Origin: Rhodobacter sp. | GTDB taxonomy: Bacteria; Pseudomonadota; Alphaproteobacteria; Rhodobacterales; Rhodobacteraceae | Reading direction: 5' to 3' | Length of the DNA: 64,000 nucleotides | Assembly (NCBI GenBank): GCA_020250125.1 | Contig: JADCEL010000054.1 | Coordinates: 1-64,000 of the forward strand | In this document: one piece after another, positions 8,339 through 17,367 of the stretch | How the letters are laid out: each line of letters begins with the position of its first letter | How positions within the stretch are numbered: position 1 is the first letter of the stretch | Translations under genes and position numbers: made by a program | The notes under the pieces: generated by a model | Databases searched by the model: none | Told to the model about the DNA's origin: nothing | What the model saw: only the letters and a program-made list of their open reading frames with translations

Positions 8339-9574
8339 ATGACAAAAGCCCCCCTGATGACGCCCATCCTGATCGGCGGCTGCTGCATTCTGATGCTGTC
8401 CTTTGCCATCCGCGCCAGCTTCGGGATGTTCCAGATCCCGATTGCCGCCGAATTCGGCTGGCCGCGCGCCGATTTTTCCATGGCGATTGCGATTCAGAAC
8501 CTGGCCTGGGGCATCGGCCAGCCGGTGTTCGGCGCGCTGGCCGAACGCTTTGGCGACCGTCGCACCATCATCCTGGGCGCGCTGTTCTATGCAACGGGCC
8601 TTGTGCTGTCCAGCCTTGCGGTCACGCCCGGCGCGCATCAGGTTCTGAACATCCTGATCGGCTTCGGCATTGCCGGAACCGGCTTTGGCGTCATTCTGGC
8701 GGTGGTGGGCCGCGCCGCATCACCCGAGAACCGCTCGGTGGCGCTGGGTGTTGCGACGGCGGCCGGATCGGCCGGGCAGGTCATCGGGGCACCGGCGGCG
8801 GAACTTCTGATGCAGGTCTACCCCTGGCAGACGGTTTTCGTGATCTTTGCGGCCGTGATCCTTTCGGCGATGCTGTTCCTTCCGCTGCTGAGCGCGCCCG
8901 GGCGCGCCACAAGGCATGAGCTGGAGGACAGCCTTGGCACGGTGCTGCGCCGCGCGTTCCGCGACCCGTCCTACACGCTGATCTTTGTCGGCTTCTTTTC
9001 CTGCGGCTATCAGCTTGGCTTCATCACCGCGCATTTTCCGGCCTTCGTCACCGAAGTCTGCGGTGCCATCAGCCCGACCGGCCCGCTGGCGGCGCTTGGC
9101 ATCACCACCACCTCGGCGCTGGGGGCCATTGCGATTTCCTTGATCGGGCTTGCCAATATCTTCGGGTCGCTGGCCTCGGGCTGGCTGGGAAAGCGCTATA
9201 CCAGGAAATACCTGCTGGCGGGCATCTATGCCGGGCGGACGCTTGCGGCGACGCTGTTCATCCTGCTGCCGATGACCCCTGCCAGCGTGATTGTCTTTTC
9301 GCTGGTCATGGGTGTGCTGTGGCTGGCCACCGTGCCGCTGACCAGCGGTCTGGTCGCCCATATCTACGGGGTGCGCCATATGGGCACGCTTTATGGCTTT
9401 GTGTTCTTCAGCCATCAGGTGGGGGCCTTTCTGGGTGTCTGGCTGGGCGGGCGCATGTATGACATCACCGGCAATTACAATCTGGTCTGGTGGGTGGGCA
9501 TCGGGGTTGGCCTGTTTTCGGCCATCGTCCACCTGCCGATCCGCGAACGCCAGATGGTGCCCTCTGCCGCATAG
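8339..9574 (+). CDS. MFS transporter, monocarboxylate/oxalate (OFA) type
   Basis: This 411-residue membrane protein has about twelve hydrophobic segments. The MFS signature GALAERFGDRRTIILGA lies between helices 2 and 3, and a long central loop follows helix 6. Overall it resembles the OFA/MCT-like subgroup that moves monocarboxylates or oxalate. The ATG at 8339 follows AAGGACGCCTGC and gives the expected short cytoplasmic N-terminus before helix 1. The substrate cannot be assigned. A second, unrelated MFS gene follows. Confidence 0.85.
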   Translation: MTKAPLMTPILIGGCCILMLSFAIRASFGMFQIPIAAEFGWPRADFSMAIAIQNLAWGIGQPVFGALAERFGDRRTIILGALFYATGLVLSSLAVTPGAHQVLNILIGFGIAGTGFGVILAVVGRAASPENRSVALGVATAAGSAGQVIGAPAAELLMQVYPWQTVFVIFAAVILSAMLFLPLLSAPGRATRHELEDSLGTVLRRAFRDPSYTLIFVGFFSCGYQLGFITAHFPAFVTEVCGAISPTGPLAALGITTTSALGAIAISLIGLANIFGSLASGWLGKRYTRKYLLAGIYAGRTLAATLFILLPMTPASVIVFSLVMGVLWLATVPLTSGLVAHIYGVRHMGTLYGFVFFSHQVGAFLGVWLGGRMYDITGNYNLVWWVGIGVGLFSAIVHLPIRERQMVPSAA

Positions 9575-9638
9575 GCGTCGCAAACGGACGCGCCGGTCCC
9601 GCCCGCCCGCCTTAGCCTGCACAGCCGGAAGGAACAAC

Positions 9639-9710
9639 ATGACCTCTGACACACATCAGATACGGCGGCGCGGCCGGCGCGGTGCATGGCGCACAGGCCC
9701 GGCGGACTGA
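9639..9710 (+). CDS. Possible 23-codon leader ORF before the second MFS gene
   Basis: An ATG preceded by the strong GGAAGGA site opens a 23-codon frame, very rich in arginine (QIRRRGRRGAWR). It stops six bases before the ATG of the next MFS gene, which has no good ribosome binding site of its own. Translational coupling is therefore plausible. It could equally be the relic of a frameshifted N-terminus or a chance frame. No family is recognised. Confidence 0.3.
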   Translation: MTSDTHQIRRRGRRGAWRTGPAD

Positions 9711-9716
9711 GCAGCC

Positions 9717-10883
9717 ATGCGCGCCGCCCTTGTCTGTCTGGTCTTCGCCTATGTGCTCAGCCAGTTCTACCGGGCCTTCCTGGCCGTCCTGTCGCCGCTG
9801 CTGACCGCCGATATCGGGGCCACGCCGGAAGACCTGGCGGCGGCCTCGGGCCTGTGGTTCCTGGCGTTTTCACTGATGCAGATTCCGGTGGGCAGCGCGC
9901 TGGACCGGGCGGGGCCGCGCCTGACCACCGCCCTGCTGCTGGCCGTCGGCGCGGCGGGGGCCGGTCTGTTCGCGGCCGCCACGGGGCCGGGGACGGTAAA
10001 GCTGGCGATGGTGCTGATCGGCATCGGCTGCTCTCCGGTGCTGATGGCCGGGTATTTCATTCTTGCCCGGACCTACCCGCCCGCGCTTTTTGGCACGCTG
10101 GCCGGTGCCATGATCGGCTTCGGCAGCTTCGGCAACATCGCCTCGGCCCTGCCGCTGGCCTGGGCGGCGGACAGTTTCGGCTGGCGGGGCACCGTGGGCG
10201 CGATTGCCGTCCTCACCCTGGCCACCGCGCTGGCCTGCCTTGTGCTGGTCCGCGACCCGCCGCGTCTGCCTGCCATCAGGGGATCGCTGCTGGATCTGCT
10301 GCGGCTGCGCGCGCTGTGGCCGATCCTGATCATGATGGCGGTCTGTTATGCCCCCGCCGCCGGGATCAGGGGGCTGTGGGTGGGGCCGTGGTACCGCGAT
10401 GTCTTCGGGGCCGATACCGCGCGCATCGGTCAGGTCACGCTGCTGATGGGGCTGGCGATGGTGGCGGGCAACTTCGCCTATGGCCCGCTGGACCGGCTTT
10501 TTGGCACCCGCAAGGGCGTGGTCCTGGGCGGCAACCTTGCCGCCGCCGCCTGCCTGTTGGGTATGGCACTGCTGCCGCTGTCCGGCGGCTGGGGCAGTGT
10601 CGCGCTGCTGGCGGGGCTTGGCTTTTTCGGCGCGTCCTTTCCCATGGTCATCGCCCATGGCCGCGCCTTCCTGCCGCCGCATCTGATGGGGCGGGGGGTG
10701 ACGCTGTTGAACCTGTTCGGGGTTGGCGCGGTGGGGGTAATGCAGATGGCCACCGGCGCGCTTTACGCTGCCGTTCCCGCCTCTACCCCGGATGCCCCCT
10801 ATGACGCGCTGTTCCTGGCCTTTGCCGGGGTCCTGCTGGCCGGCACGCTGATCTATGCCTTCAGCCGCGACCGCCTGGACTGA
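9717..10883 (+). CDS. MFS transporter
   Basis: The 388-residue protein has twelve predicted membrane segments. It has the MFS loop motif GSALDRAGPRLTTA after helix 2 and the equivalent YGPLDRLFGTRKGVVLGG in the second half. It opens with a helix containing YVLSQFYRAFLAVL, seen in MFS proteins of the uncharacterised YNFM-like group. The ATG has only a weak ribosome binding site, so translation may depend on the small upstream ORF. The substrate is unknown. Confidence 0.85.
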   Translation: MRAALVCLVFAYVLSQFYRAFLAVLSPLLTADIGATPEDLAAASGLWFLAFSLMQIPVGSALDRAGPRLTTALLLAVGAAGAGLFAAATGPGTVKLAMVLIGIGCSPVLMAGYFILARTYPPALFGTLAGAMIGFGSFGNIASALPLAWAADSFGWRGTVGAIAVLTLATALACLVLVRDPPRLPAIRGSLLDLLRLRALWPILIMMAVCYAPAAGIRGLWVGPWYRDVFGADTARIGQVTLLMGLAMVAGNFAYGPLDRLFGTRKGVVLGGNLAAAACLLGMALLPLSGGWGSVALLAGLGFFGASFPMVIAHGRAFLPPHLMGRGVTLLNLFGVGAVGVMQMATGALYAAVPASTPDAPYDALFLAFAGVLLAGTLIYAFSRDRLD

Positions 10884-10919
10884 CGCCGGCCCCTGCGGCG
10901 TTTGCACTTTCCCCGCGCC

Positions 10920-10938
10920 GCCCCTTGCGCTAAGGGGC
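10920..10938 (+). promoter_or_regulatory. Hairpin in the asd leader
   Basis: GCCCCTT and AAGGGGC form a 7-bp stem around GCGCT, 26 bases upstream of the asd ATG. It could be the end of the MFS transcript or a leader element. No T-tract follows. Confidence 0.45.
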
Positions 10939-10964
10939 GCTGTCCGAAGTCAAGGAGTATCCCG

Positions 10965-11987
10965 ATGGGCTACAGGGTCGTCGTCGCGGGCGCCACGGGC
11001 AACGTGGGCCGCGAAATGCTGAACATCCTCGCCGAGCGCGAGTTTCCGGTGGATGAAATCGCGCCGCTTGCCTCGCGCAAGTCGCTGGGCACCGAGATCA
11101 GCTTTGGCGACAAGACCGTCAAGACCAAGGACCTGGACACTTTCGATTTCACCGGCTGGGACATTGCGCTGTTTGCCGTCGGGTCCGAGGCGACCAAGAT
11201 CTACGCGCCCCGCGCCGCTGCGGCGGGCTGCGTGGTGATCGATAACTCGTCGCTTTACCGTTATGACCCCGCGATCCCGCTGATCGTGCCGGAAGTGAAC
11301 GCGGACGCGATCCATGGCTACAAGAACAAGATGATCATCGCCAACCCCAACTGCTCCACCGCGCAGATGGTGGTGGCGCTCAAGCCCCTGCATGACCGCG
11401 CCCGGATCAGGCGGGTGGTGGTGACCACCCTCCAGTCGGTGTCGGGTGCGGGCAAAGAGGGCATTGACGAGCTGTGGGACCAGACCAAGGGTATCTATGT
11501 CCACGGTCAGGAGGTGGCCCCGAAGAAATTCCAGCGCCAGATCGCCTTCAACGTGATCCCGCAGATCGGCAGCTTCCTTGACGATGGCTCGACCCAGGAA
11601 GAATGGAAGATGGTGGCCGAGACCAAGAAGATTCTCGACAAGTCCATCAAGGTCACCGCCACCTGTGTGCGCGTGCCGGTCTTCGTCGGCCACTCGGAAT
11701 CGATCAACATCGAGTTCGAGGACTTTCTGGACGAACACGAGGCGCGCGATATCCTGCGCGAGGCACCCGGCGTGCTGGTGGTCGACAAGCGCGAACCCGG
11801 CGGCTACATCACGCCCATCGAATGCGTCGGCGAATACGCAACTTACGTCAGCCGCATCCGCCAGGACAGCACCATCGACAACGGCATCTCGCTGTGGTGC
11901 GTCTCCGACAACCTGCGCAAGGGTGCAGCGCTGAACGCGGTACAGATCGCCGAAGTGCTGGGCAACCGGTGTTTGAAGAAGGCCTGA
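10965..11987 (+). CDS. asd: Aspartate-semialdehyde dehydrogenase
   Basis: The enzyme reduces aspartyl phosphate to aspartate semialdehyde, the branch point to lysine, threonine, methionine and diaminopimelate. The 340-residue protein shows the NADP-binding GATGNVGREML at 10-20, the catalytic cysteine in NPNCSTAQ (Cys130), and SVSGAGKEG. The ATG at 10965 follows AAGGAGTATCCCG, an excellent ribosome binding site, and gives the family N-terminus MGYRVVVAGATGN. The ORF-track start is upstream of this. Confidence 0.96.
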   Translation: MGYRVVVAGATGNVGREMLNILAEREFPVDEIAPLASRKSLGTEISFGDKTVKTKDLDTFDFTGWDIALFAVGSEATKIYAPRAAAAGCVVIDNSSLYRYDPAIPLIVPEVNADAIHGYKNKMIIANPNCSTAQMVVALKPLHDRARIRRVVVTTLQSVSGAGKEGIDELWDQTKGIYVHGQEVAPKKFQRQIAFNVIPQIGSFLDDGSTQEEWKMVAETKKILDKSIKVTATCVRVPVFVGHSESINIEFEDFLDEHEARDILREAPGVLVVDKREPGGYITPIECVGEYATYVSRIRQDSTIDNGISLWCVSDNLRKGAALNAVQIAEVLGNRCLKKA

Positions 11988-12032
11988 CACACGGGGCCCG
12001 CACCGCCGCCCGGTGAGGGCGGCAAGGGCGGG

Positions 12033-12062
12033 GGCGGCACAGGGACCACAGCCTGTGCCGCC
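12033..12062 (+). terminator. asd terminator
   Basis: An 11-bp stem (GGCGGCACAGG / CCTGTGCCGCC) with an 8-base loop is followed by TCTTATGCTTT, 45 bases after the asd stop. This looks like an intrinsic terminator with a weak T-tract. Confidence 0.7.
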
Positions 12063-12144
12063 TCTTATGCTTTCGTCGGTCTTCCGGCACCTCGCCCCAT
12101 TTGCCATCGTCGCGCGGATGATGCCCTTGGAAGGTACCCGCGCC

Positions 12145-12905
12145 ATGACCCCGACCCTGCGCCTTGCCGCCGCTGCCTGCCTCTTCGCCCTGCCGGCCTT
12201 TGCGCAGACGCTGACGGCGGACGCAAAGATCACGAGTGTTACGGTTTACGGCAACGGGGCCATGGTGACGCGAAAGGTCGATCTGACCCTGCCGCCCGGG
12301 GTTTCGGAGGTGATCATCCCTGATCTTCCGACGCAATCGGGGTTTTTCGACGCCGAATCCTTTTTTGCGTCTTTGCGGATTAACGCCCCGGACGGCGTTG
12401 CCATCGTGGCGATCAGCGCCGCGCAGGATCTGCCTGCATCCCTGGAGCGACAGCCCGGCGCCGCCGTTCAGGCAGCACAGGCAGAGGTGGACCGGCTGGA
12501 CGCGGCCGTGCGCGAAAGTGCAGCGGCAGCGGAAGCGATCCGGCTGAAGGCAAAGGCGGCACAGGAACAGATTGCCGCCCTGCGCGGCATCGCCCAAACG
12601 CCGCATGGCGACCAAACCATCGACGATCTTCGCGCCCTGTCAGCAACCAGTCCAATGAACTGGTGCAGATCGACCTGAACAACCTGACAGGGCGCGACTG
12701 GCCGGTGCGGCTGCAGGACCGGGTGCCATTTTCGGAACAGGATGATCTGAAGATCAGCTTCACCGCCACGCCCCCCGCCACGACCGAAAACCTCAACCGG
12801 CAGCGTGGCGTGCTGGAATGGCGGTTCGATCTGCCCGCCGGGCAAACCAGACAGGTCACGCTGGAAACCCGGATGCAATGGCCAGAGGGCAAGGAACTGG
12901 AGTGA
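12145..12905 (+). pseudogene. Internally deleted DUF4139/DUF4140 (MuiA-like) gene
   Basis: The first part (12145-about 12650) encodes a signal peptide (AAACLFALPAFAQ) and the DUF4140 N-domain (ITSVTVYGNGAMVTRKVDLTLP), followed by a coiled-coil ending DDLRALS. The frame then closes at 12678. A second frame (12663-12905) encodes what looks like the C-terminal end of DUF4139 (VQIDLNNLTGRDWPVRLQD ... TLETRMQWPEGKELE). Full-length members are about 500-550 residues, so roughly 250-300 central residues and the reading frame have been lost at about 12640-12665. Such proteins are periplasmic and poorly understood. The locus is most likely dead. Confidence 0.75.
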
Positions 12906-13711
12906 GGGCCGGATACAGCCGGTCGCAGCCTGCGCCCACGCCGAGTCGTTCTGTCGCCGGATGCCGCGCTGTGTCGCCCTGTCATCGTTGGGATTGAGTC
13001 TCGTCGGCTCCTGTCGGCGCGGTCGCGAACCGCGTACGTTTCCGGACGTGCCCCAACCCGGTGAAAGGCGAATGATCGGTCTGACGGGACTTCGCCATGG
13101 CTGGCGCAGGCACGGTTTTCGCGTTCACACCGATCAGGCCGCCGGGGGACCGGGCATCGGGCTTCGCACATGTCTGCGCCGGAAAAGCCTGCGTGACAGA
13201 ATGCCATGCAACCCCGGCACTTTGCCGGCGGCAAAGCGCAGGCAGAAGGGCTTGAAGCATGTCCTCGCCCTGCGCCCGGACGGCATCGTCATCCCGGACA
13301 TTCGCGGCTTCCGCAGGGCACCAGCCAGCCATCAGGCAATCCGGGCCGCAGGTGCTTTTCCTGCCCGCGTACCCTTCTCACCTCAGGCCCGGCGAGCGGG
13401 TCTTTGCCAGGTTCCAACGCCCGCTGCGAAAGGCAACAGCCTGACGGCGATGCGACCGATCCCCGCTGCGCCCCTGTCCGGGTCAGTGAAGGCCGGTGCC
13501 CCGAACCGGGCATCGGCCAACAGCCGCCCGGCCTGCGCGCGCGCCGCCCGGCCGGCGGGCTGAACCGGACCGTGTCCTTCCGCCAACGGTCTTCTCCGCC
13601 CCCAAACCTGTGCCAGGGTCTTGCGGCGCGCAACCGCAACCCTGCACCGACGCAACCCTGCATCTTCTGTTCGGAAGTATCCTCGGGGGGTGAATTGGCC
13701 GCAGGCCAAGA
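12906..13711. other. Gap of about 0.8 kb with no recognisable gene
   Basis: Several ORFs cross this stretch in different frames, but none resembles a protein family, has a convincing start, or shows the domain-like composition of neighbouring genes. It lies between the broken DUF4139 gene and the truA terminator and may be decayed coding sequence. Confidence 0.5.
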
Positions 13712-13730
13712 GGGGGGCAGACAGCCCCCC
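13712..13730 (-). terminator. truA terminator hairpin
   Basis: GGGGGGC (13712-13718) and GCCCCCC (13724-13730) form a 7-bp stem with a 5-base loop. It lies eight bases beyond the truA stop on the minus strand and is followed by CTCTT. Confidence 0.6.
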
Positions 13731-13738
13731 TGCTGCGG

Positions 13739-14512
13739 TCAGGCCCCCGGAAACGGGTCTTCAGGATAGCTTACCCCCACCAGATACAGCCCCTGCGGCG
13801 GGCAGACCGGGCCGCAGGCGGCGCGGTCGCGCGCGGCCAGGGCGCGGGCGACATCCCCCGGGCTCCAGGCGCCGGCCCCGACCCGTTCCAGCGTGCCCAC
13901 GATGGAGCGGACCTGATTGTGCAGAAAGCTGCGGGCGCGCAGGTGAAAGCGGAATTCCCACCCTCCGGGAACGGCCGCCATCTCGATCCGCACCTCGTCC
14001 AGCGTCTTCACCGCCGAGGCCGCCTGGCAGCAGGCCGACCGGAAGGTGGTGAAATCCTGCTTGCCCGGCAGATGCGCCGCACCGGCGCGCATCGCACCGA
14101 TATCCAGCGGGTTAAGCACCTGCCAGACCCGCCCCCGGTCCTGCGTCAGCGGCGCGCGGCGCTGGACCAGGCGGTACAGATAGCGCCGCTCCATCGCCGA
14201 AAAGCGCGCGTGAAAGTCATCCGCAACCCGTGCTGCGGCCAGAATGGCAATCGGGGCCGGGCGCAGATGGGCGTTCAGCGCCTCGGCCAGGCGGAACGGG
14301 TCCCAGTCGCGCGCAAGGTCCGCATGGGCGACGTGGCCCGTGGCATGCACACCTGCATCGGTGCGCCCGGCCCCGGTGATCTGCGGTGCGGCGGGGTCCA
14401 GACGGGCCAGCGCCGCCTCGATGGCCGATTGCACCGATGGCGCATTCGCCTGCCTCTGCCAGCCCGAAAACGGGCCGCCATCATAATCGATCTTCAGCGC
14501 GAATCTGGGCAT
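13739..14512 (-). CDS. truA: tRNA pseudouridine synthase A
   Basis: TruA makes pseudouridine at positions 38-40 of the tRNA anticodon arm. The 257-residue protein begins with [16 protein letters not shown], has the catalytic aspartate in [11 protein letters not shown] (Asp52), and later [13 protein letters not shown] and [13 protein letters not shown]. Length and motifs are standard. It is divergent from the ycjX homologue. Confidence 0.96.
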   Translation of the reverse strand: MPRFALKIDYDGGPFSGWQRQANAPSVQSAIEAALARLDPAAPQITGAGRTDAGVHATGHVAHADLARDWDPFRLAEALNAHLRPAPIAILAAARVADDFHARFSAMERRYLYRLVQRRAPLTQDRGRVWQVLNPLDIGAMRAGAAHLPGKQDFTTFRSACCQAASAVKTLDEVRIEMAAVPGGWEFRFHLRARSFLHNQVRSIVGTLERVGAGAWSPGDVARALAARDRAACGPVCPPQGLYLVGVSYPEDPFPGA

Positions 14513-14616
14513 CCTGCCGGGGTAGCCGATGCCCCGCGCGCTGGCAACCGGGGCTTGCCCCTGTCCTTTGCCCCCGTCCCTGCCTATGTTCCCCGGCAGG
14601 CAACAGGGGGCAGGAT

Positions 14617-16029
14617 GTGCTGGGATCGATCACGGACGGGCTGACGCGCGGCGTCGAAGGGGCCTTCGCCAGCCTGTCGGGTGCCTTCTTCGAACCTGTG
14701 ATCCGGCTTGGGGTCACGGGTCTGTCGCGGTCAGGCAAGACCGTGTTCATCACCGGGCTGGTGGCCAACCTGATGGACCGGGGCCGGATGCCACAGCTTG
14801 CCGCCGCCGCCGAGGGGCGGATTTCGGCGGTCTGGATGCAGCCGCAGCCGCATGACACCGTCGCGCGCTTTGATGTGGAGTCGCATCTGGCGGCGCTGGG
14901 CGGCGATGCCCCGCGCTGGCCCGCCTCAACCCGCAGCGTGGCGGAACTGCGCCTGTCGTTCCGGGTGCAGCCTGTCGGCCTTTTTGCCAGCCTGGGCGGG
15001 CCGCGCACCGTGCATCTGGACATCGTCGATTACCCCGGCGAATGGCTGATGGACCTGGCGCTGATGGAGAAATCCTATGCCGACTGGTCCGACGACACGC
15101 TGTCGCGCATTGCCAGACGCCCACAGGCTGCGGCCTATATGGCCCAGGCCAGGGCCGAGGATGGCAGCCTGACGCTGGACGAGGGGCGCGCGCAATCGCT
15201 GGCGGCCGCCTTCACCGCCTATCTTCAGGCGGCGCGCGAGGCGGGCTTTTCCGATTGCACGCCGGGCCGCTTCCTGATGCCGGGCGATCTGGCCGGGTCC
15301 CCCGCCCTGACCTTCGCGCCTTTGCCGATGCCTGCGGCATCGCCGCGCGGCTCGCTCTGGCGCGAGATGGACCGCCGCTATGATGCCTACCGGCGCGGGG
15401 TGGTTCGCCCCTTTTTCCGCGATCATTTCTCGCGCATCGACCGCCAGGTGGTGCTGGTCGATGCGCTCAGCGCCATTCACGCCGGTCCCCAGGCGGTGGA
15501 GGACCTGCGCCGCACGATGGCCGAGGTTCTGCTGGCCTTCAAACCGGGCCGGAGCGCGTTCCTGACCTCGATCTTCACCGGGCAAAGGGTGGAAAAGGTG
15601 CTGTTTGCCGCCACCAAGGCCGATCATCTGCACCACACCCAGCATCCGCGCCTGACCGCGATCATCGACGCCATGCTGCGCGATGCCCGCGACCGTGCCG
15701 ATTTCGCCGGGGCGCAAACCGCCGGCATGGCCATCGCCTCGATCCGGGCCACCGTCGAGGAAGAGGTGATCCGCAACGGCCGGACGGTTCCCGCCGTGCG
15801 CGGGCGGCTGCAAAGCACCGGCAAGATGGCCACGATGTATGCGGGCGAATTGCCCGCCGACCCCGCCCGCCTGATGGCCCCGGCGCGCGAAGGGGCCGAA
15901 CGCTGGCTGGATGCCGATTATCAGGTGATGTCCTTCGCCCCCGCCCGCATGACGCTTGCCCCCGGCGACGGGCCGCCCCACATCCGGCTGGACCGCGCTG
16001 CGGAATTCCTGATCGGAGACCGGCTGTGA
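14617..16029 (+). CDS. ycjX: YcjX-family P-loop protein
   Basis: This GTPase-like protein family pairs with YcjF and is linked to envelope stress in Enterobacteria; its exact role is unknown. The protein has a Walker A motif GLSRSGKT near residue 32 and a G3-like IVDYPGEW. The distinctive [23 protein letters not shown] region lies between them. The GTG at 14617 ([17 protein letters not shown]) is preferred: GGGGGCAGG precedes it, and the 470-residue product matches the family, whereas the ORF-track extension runs into the truA promoter region. The next gene starts inside its stop codon. Confidence 0.9.
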   Translation: MLGSITDGLTRGVEGAFASLSGAFFEPVIRLGVTGLSRSGKTVFITGLVANLMDRGRMPQLAAAAEGRISAVWMQPQPHDTVARFDVESHLAALGGDAPRWPASTRSVAELRLSFRVQPVGLFASLGGPRTVHLDIVDYPGEWLMDLALMEKSYADWSDDTLSRIARRPQAAAYMAQARAEDGSLTLDEGRAQSLAAAFTAYLQAAREAGFSDCTPGRFLMPGDLAGSPALTFAPLPMPAASPRGSLWREMDRRYDAYRRGVVRPFFRDHFSRIDRQVVLVDALSAIHAGPQAVEDLRRTMAEVLLAFKPGRSAFLTSIFTGQRVEKVLFAATKADHLHHTQHPRLTAIIDAMLRDARDRADFAGAQTAGMAIASIRATVEEEVIRNGRTVPAVRGRLQSTGKMATMYAGELPADPARLMAPAREGAERWLDADYQVMSFAPARMTLAPGDGPPHIRLDRAAEFLIGDRL

Positions 16030-17021
16030 CCGATGCCCCGCCGCTGAAGCCCCTGCTGATCGAACGTGACGAGGATCCGGACGCGCCCACCCCTGCCAGC
16101 GTCCCCCCTGTCCCCGATCCGGACCGCCCCGAGGTGCCGGCCCGTCTGCCCCCGCCGCCCGGATCGGCACTGACGCGGGCCGCGCTGTGGGTGTTCGGGG
16201 CGCTGTTTTCCTTTGTGCTGTCGGTCGCGGCCTGGGATTTTGTGACCGGTCTGCTGACGCGCGACAGCCTGCTGGGCACGGTGGCCCTTGTGCTGGTGGG
16301 TCTGGCGGTGGTGATGGTGCTGGCGCTGGCGCTGCGCGAACTGGCGGGGTTTGCCCGCATGGCGCGCATCGATACGCTGCGCCTGCGCGCCGTCGAGGCC
16401 GCATCAACGGCGGATATCCAAGAGGCGCGCAGCGTGGTCGCAGGGCTGGTGTCGCTCTACAGCGGCCGCCCCGAATTCGCCCCGGCGCGGGCGCGGCTGA
16501 CGGCGCGCGGCGCCGAGGTGTTCGATGCCGATGGTCTTCTGTCGCTGGCCGAGGCGGAACTGATGGCCCCGCTGGATCAATCCGCCCGGCGCGAGGTGGA
16601 AGCGGCCGCACGGCAGGTGGCCACCGTCACCGCCCTGGTGCCCCTGGCACTGGCCGATGTGGCCACAGCCCTTTACGCCAATCTGCGGATGATCCGGCGG
16701 ATTGCCGCGATCTATGGCGGGCGTTCGGGCACGCTGGGGTCACTGCGGCTGATGCGCGGCGTCTTCACCCATCTGGCGGCCACAGGCGCGCTGGCGGTGG
16801 GCGATGACATGATCCATTCGGTCGCGGGCGGTGGCATCCTGTCGCGCATTTCGCGCCGCTTTGGCGAAGGCGTGGTCAATGGTGCGCTGACCGCCCGCGT
16901 CGGCGTGGCGGCCATGGATGTGTGCCGCCCCTTGCCCTTCCGCGCCCTGCCCCGCCCCACGACGACCAACCTTGTCTCCCGCGGGCTGGCCGGGCTGTTT
17001 GCCGAGACCAGGGAAAGCTGA
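16026..17021 (+). CDS. YcjF-like TIGR01620 family membrane protein
   Basis: The 331-residue protein has a proline/aspartate-rich N-terminal tail, two close hydrophobic helices (about residues 58-80 and 90-112) and a soluble C-terminal domain (DUF697-like, with LRMIRRIAAIYGGRSGTLG). It starts with GTG in a GTGA overlap with ycjX, so the pair is translationally coupled. YcjX/YcjF pairs co-occur widely in Proteobacteria. Function remains undefined. Confidence 0.88.
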   Translation: MTDAPPLKPLLIERDEDPDAPTPASVPPVPDPDRPEVPARLPPPPGSALTRAALWVFGALFSFVLSVAAWDFVTGLLTRDSLLGTVALVLVGLAVVMVLALALRELAGFARMARIDTLRLRAVEAASTADIQEARSVVAGLVSLYSGRPEFAPARARLTARGAEVFDADGLLSLAEAELMAPLDQSARREVEAAARQVATVTALVPLALADVATALYANLRMIRRIAAIYGGRSGTLGSLRLMRGVFTHLAATGALAVGDDMIHSVAGGGILSRISRRFGEGVVNGALTARVGVAAMDVCRPLPFRALPRPTTTNLVSRGLAGLFAETRES

Positions 17022-17109
17022 CGTCAGGGCGCAGGGACTGCGGGTTCGGGCTGGCAGGGCGACGGTTGCGGCGGGTCCTGCCTTCGGCGGGGCGAACCGG
17101 TTGCGGCGG

Positions 17110-17290
17110 TGATCCTTGGCACATGCGGGGGACTGTTGGTCTTGCGCCTGGCCCTGTGCCCCCGAGGCGGGCCAGGAAACGCACGGCGCTTCCCCCGCCC
17201 GCGCGGGACGGTGCCCCGCAGACCGCCAGGTCCAGGCACAACGGCAGGCCAGCGCCGGCCGGGGGCGTGGCGCGGGCGGACGCGCCGCAC
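17110..17290 (-). repeat. Hairpin-array repeat, locus 3 (single degenerate unit, inverted)
   Basis: The reverse strand here aligns with part of the 241-base unit of loci 1 and 2, notably GGCGCTGGCCT, GTGCCTGGACC and GGTCTGCGGGGCACCGTCCC in the same order. It lies in the convergent gap between the ycjF homologue and the oxidoreductase gene. The remaining bases of the 17022-17367 gap hold no gene. Boundaries are approximate because the copy is degenerate. Confidence 0.6.
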
Positions 17291-17367
17291 GCGCACCGCA
17301 GGGCTTGGGCGATGGCCCCGGCCGCAACACGCGGGGCACGCAGGCGGAAAGGTTGCCCGCCTTCCGT

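Noticed and set aside
12805-13563. 252-codon plus-strand ORF beyond the DUF4139 pseudogene
   Set aside because: No recognisable domain, and its start lies inside the DUF4139 remnant in another frame.
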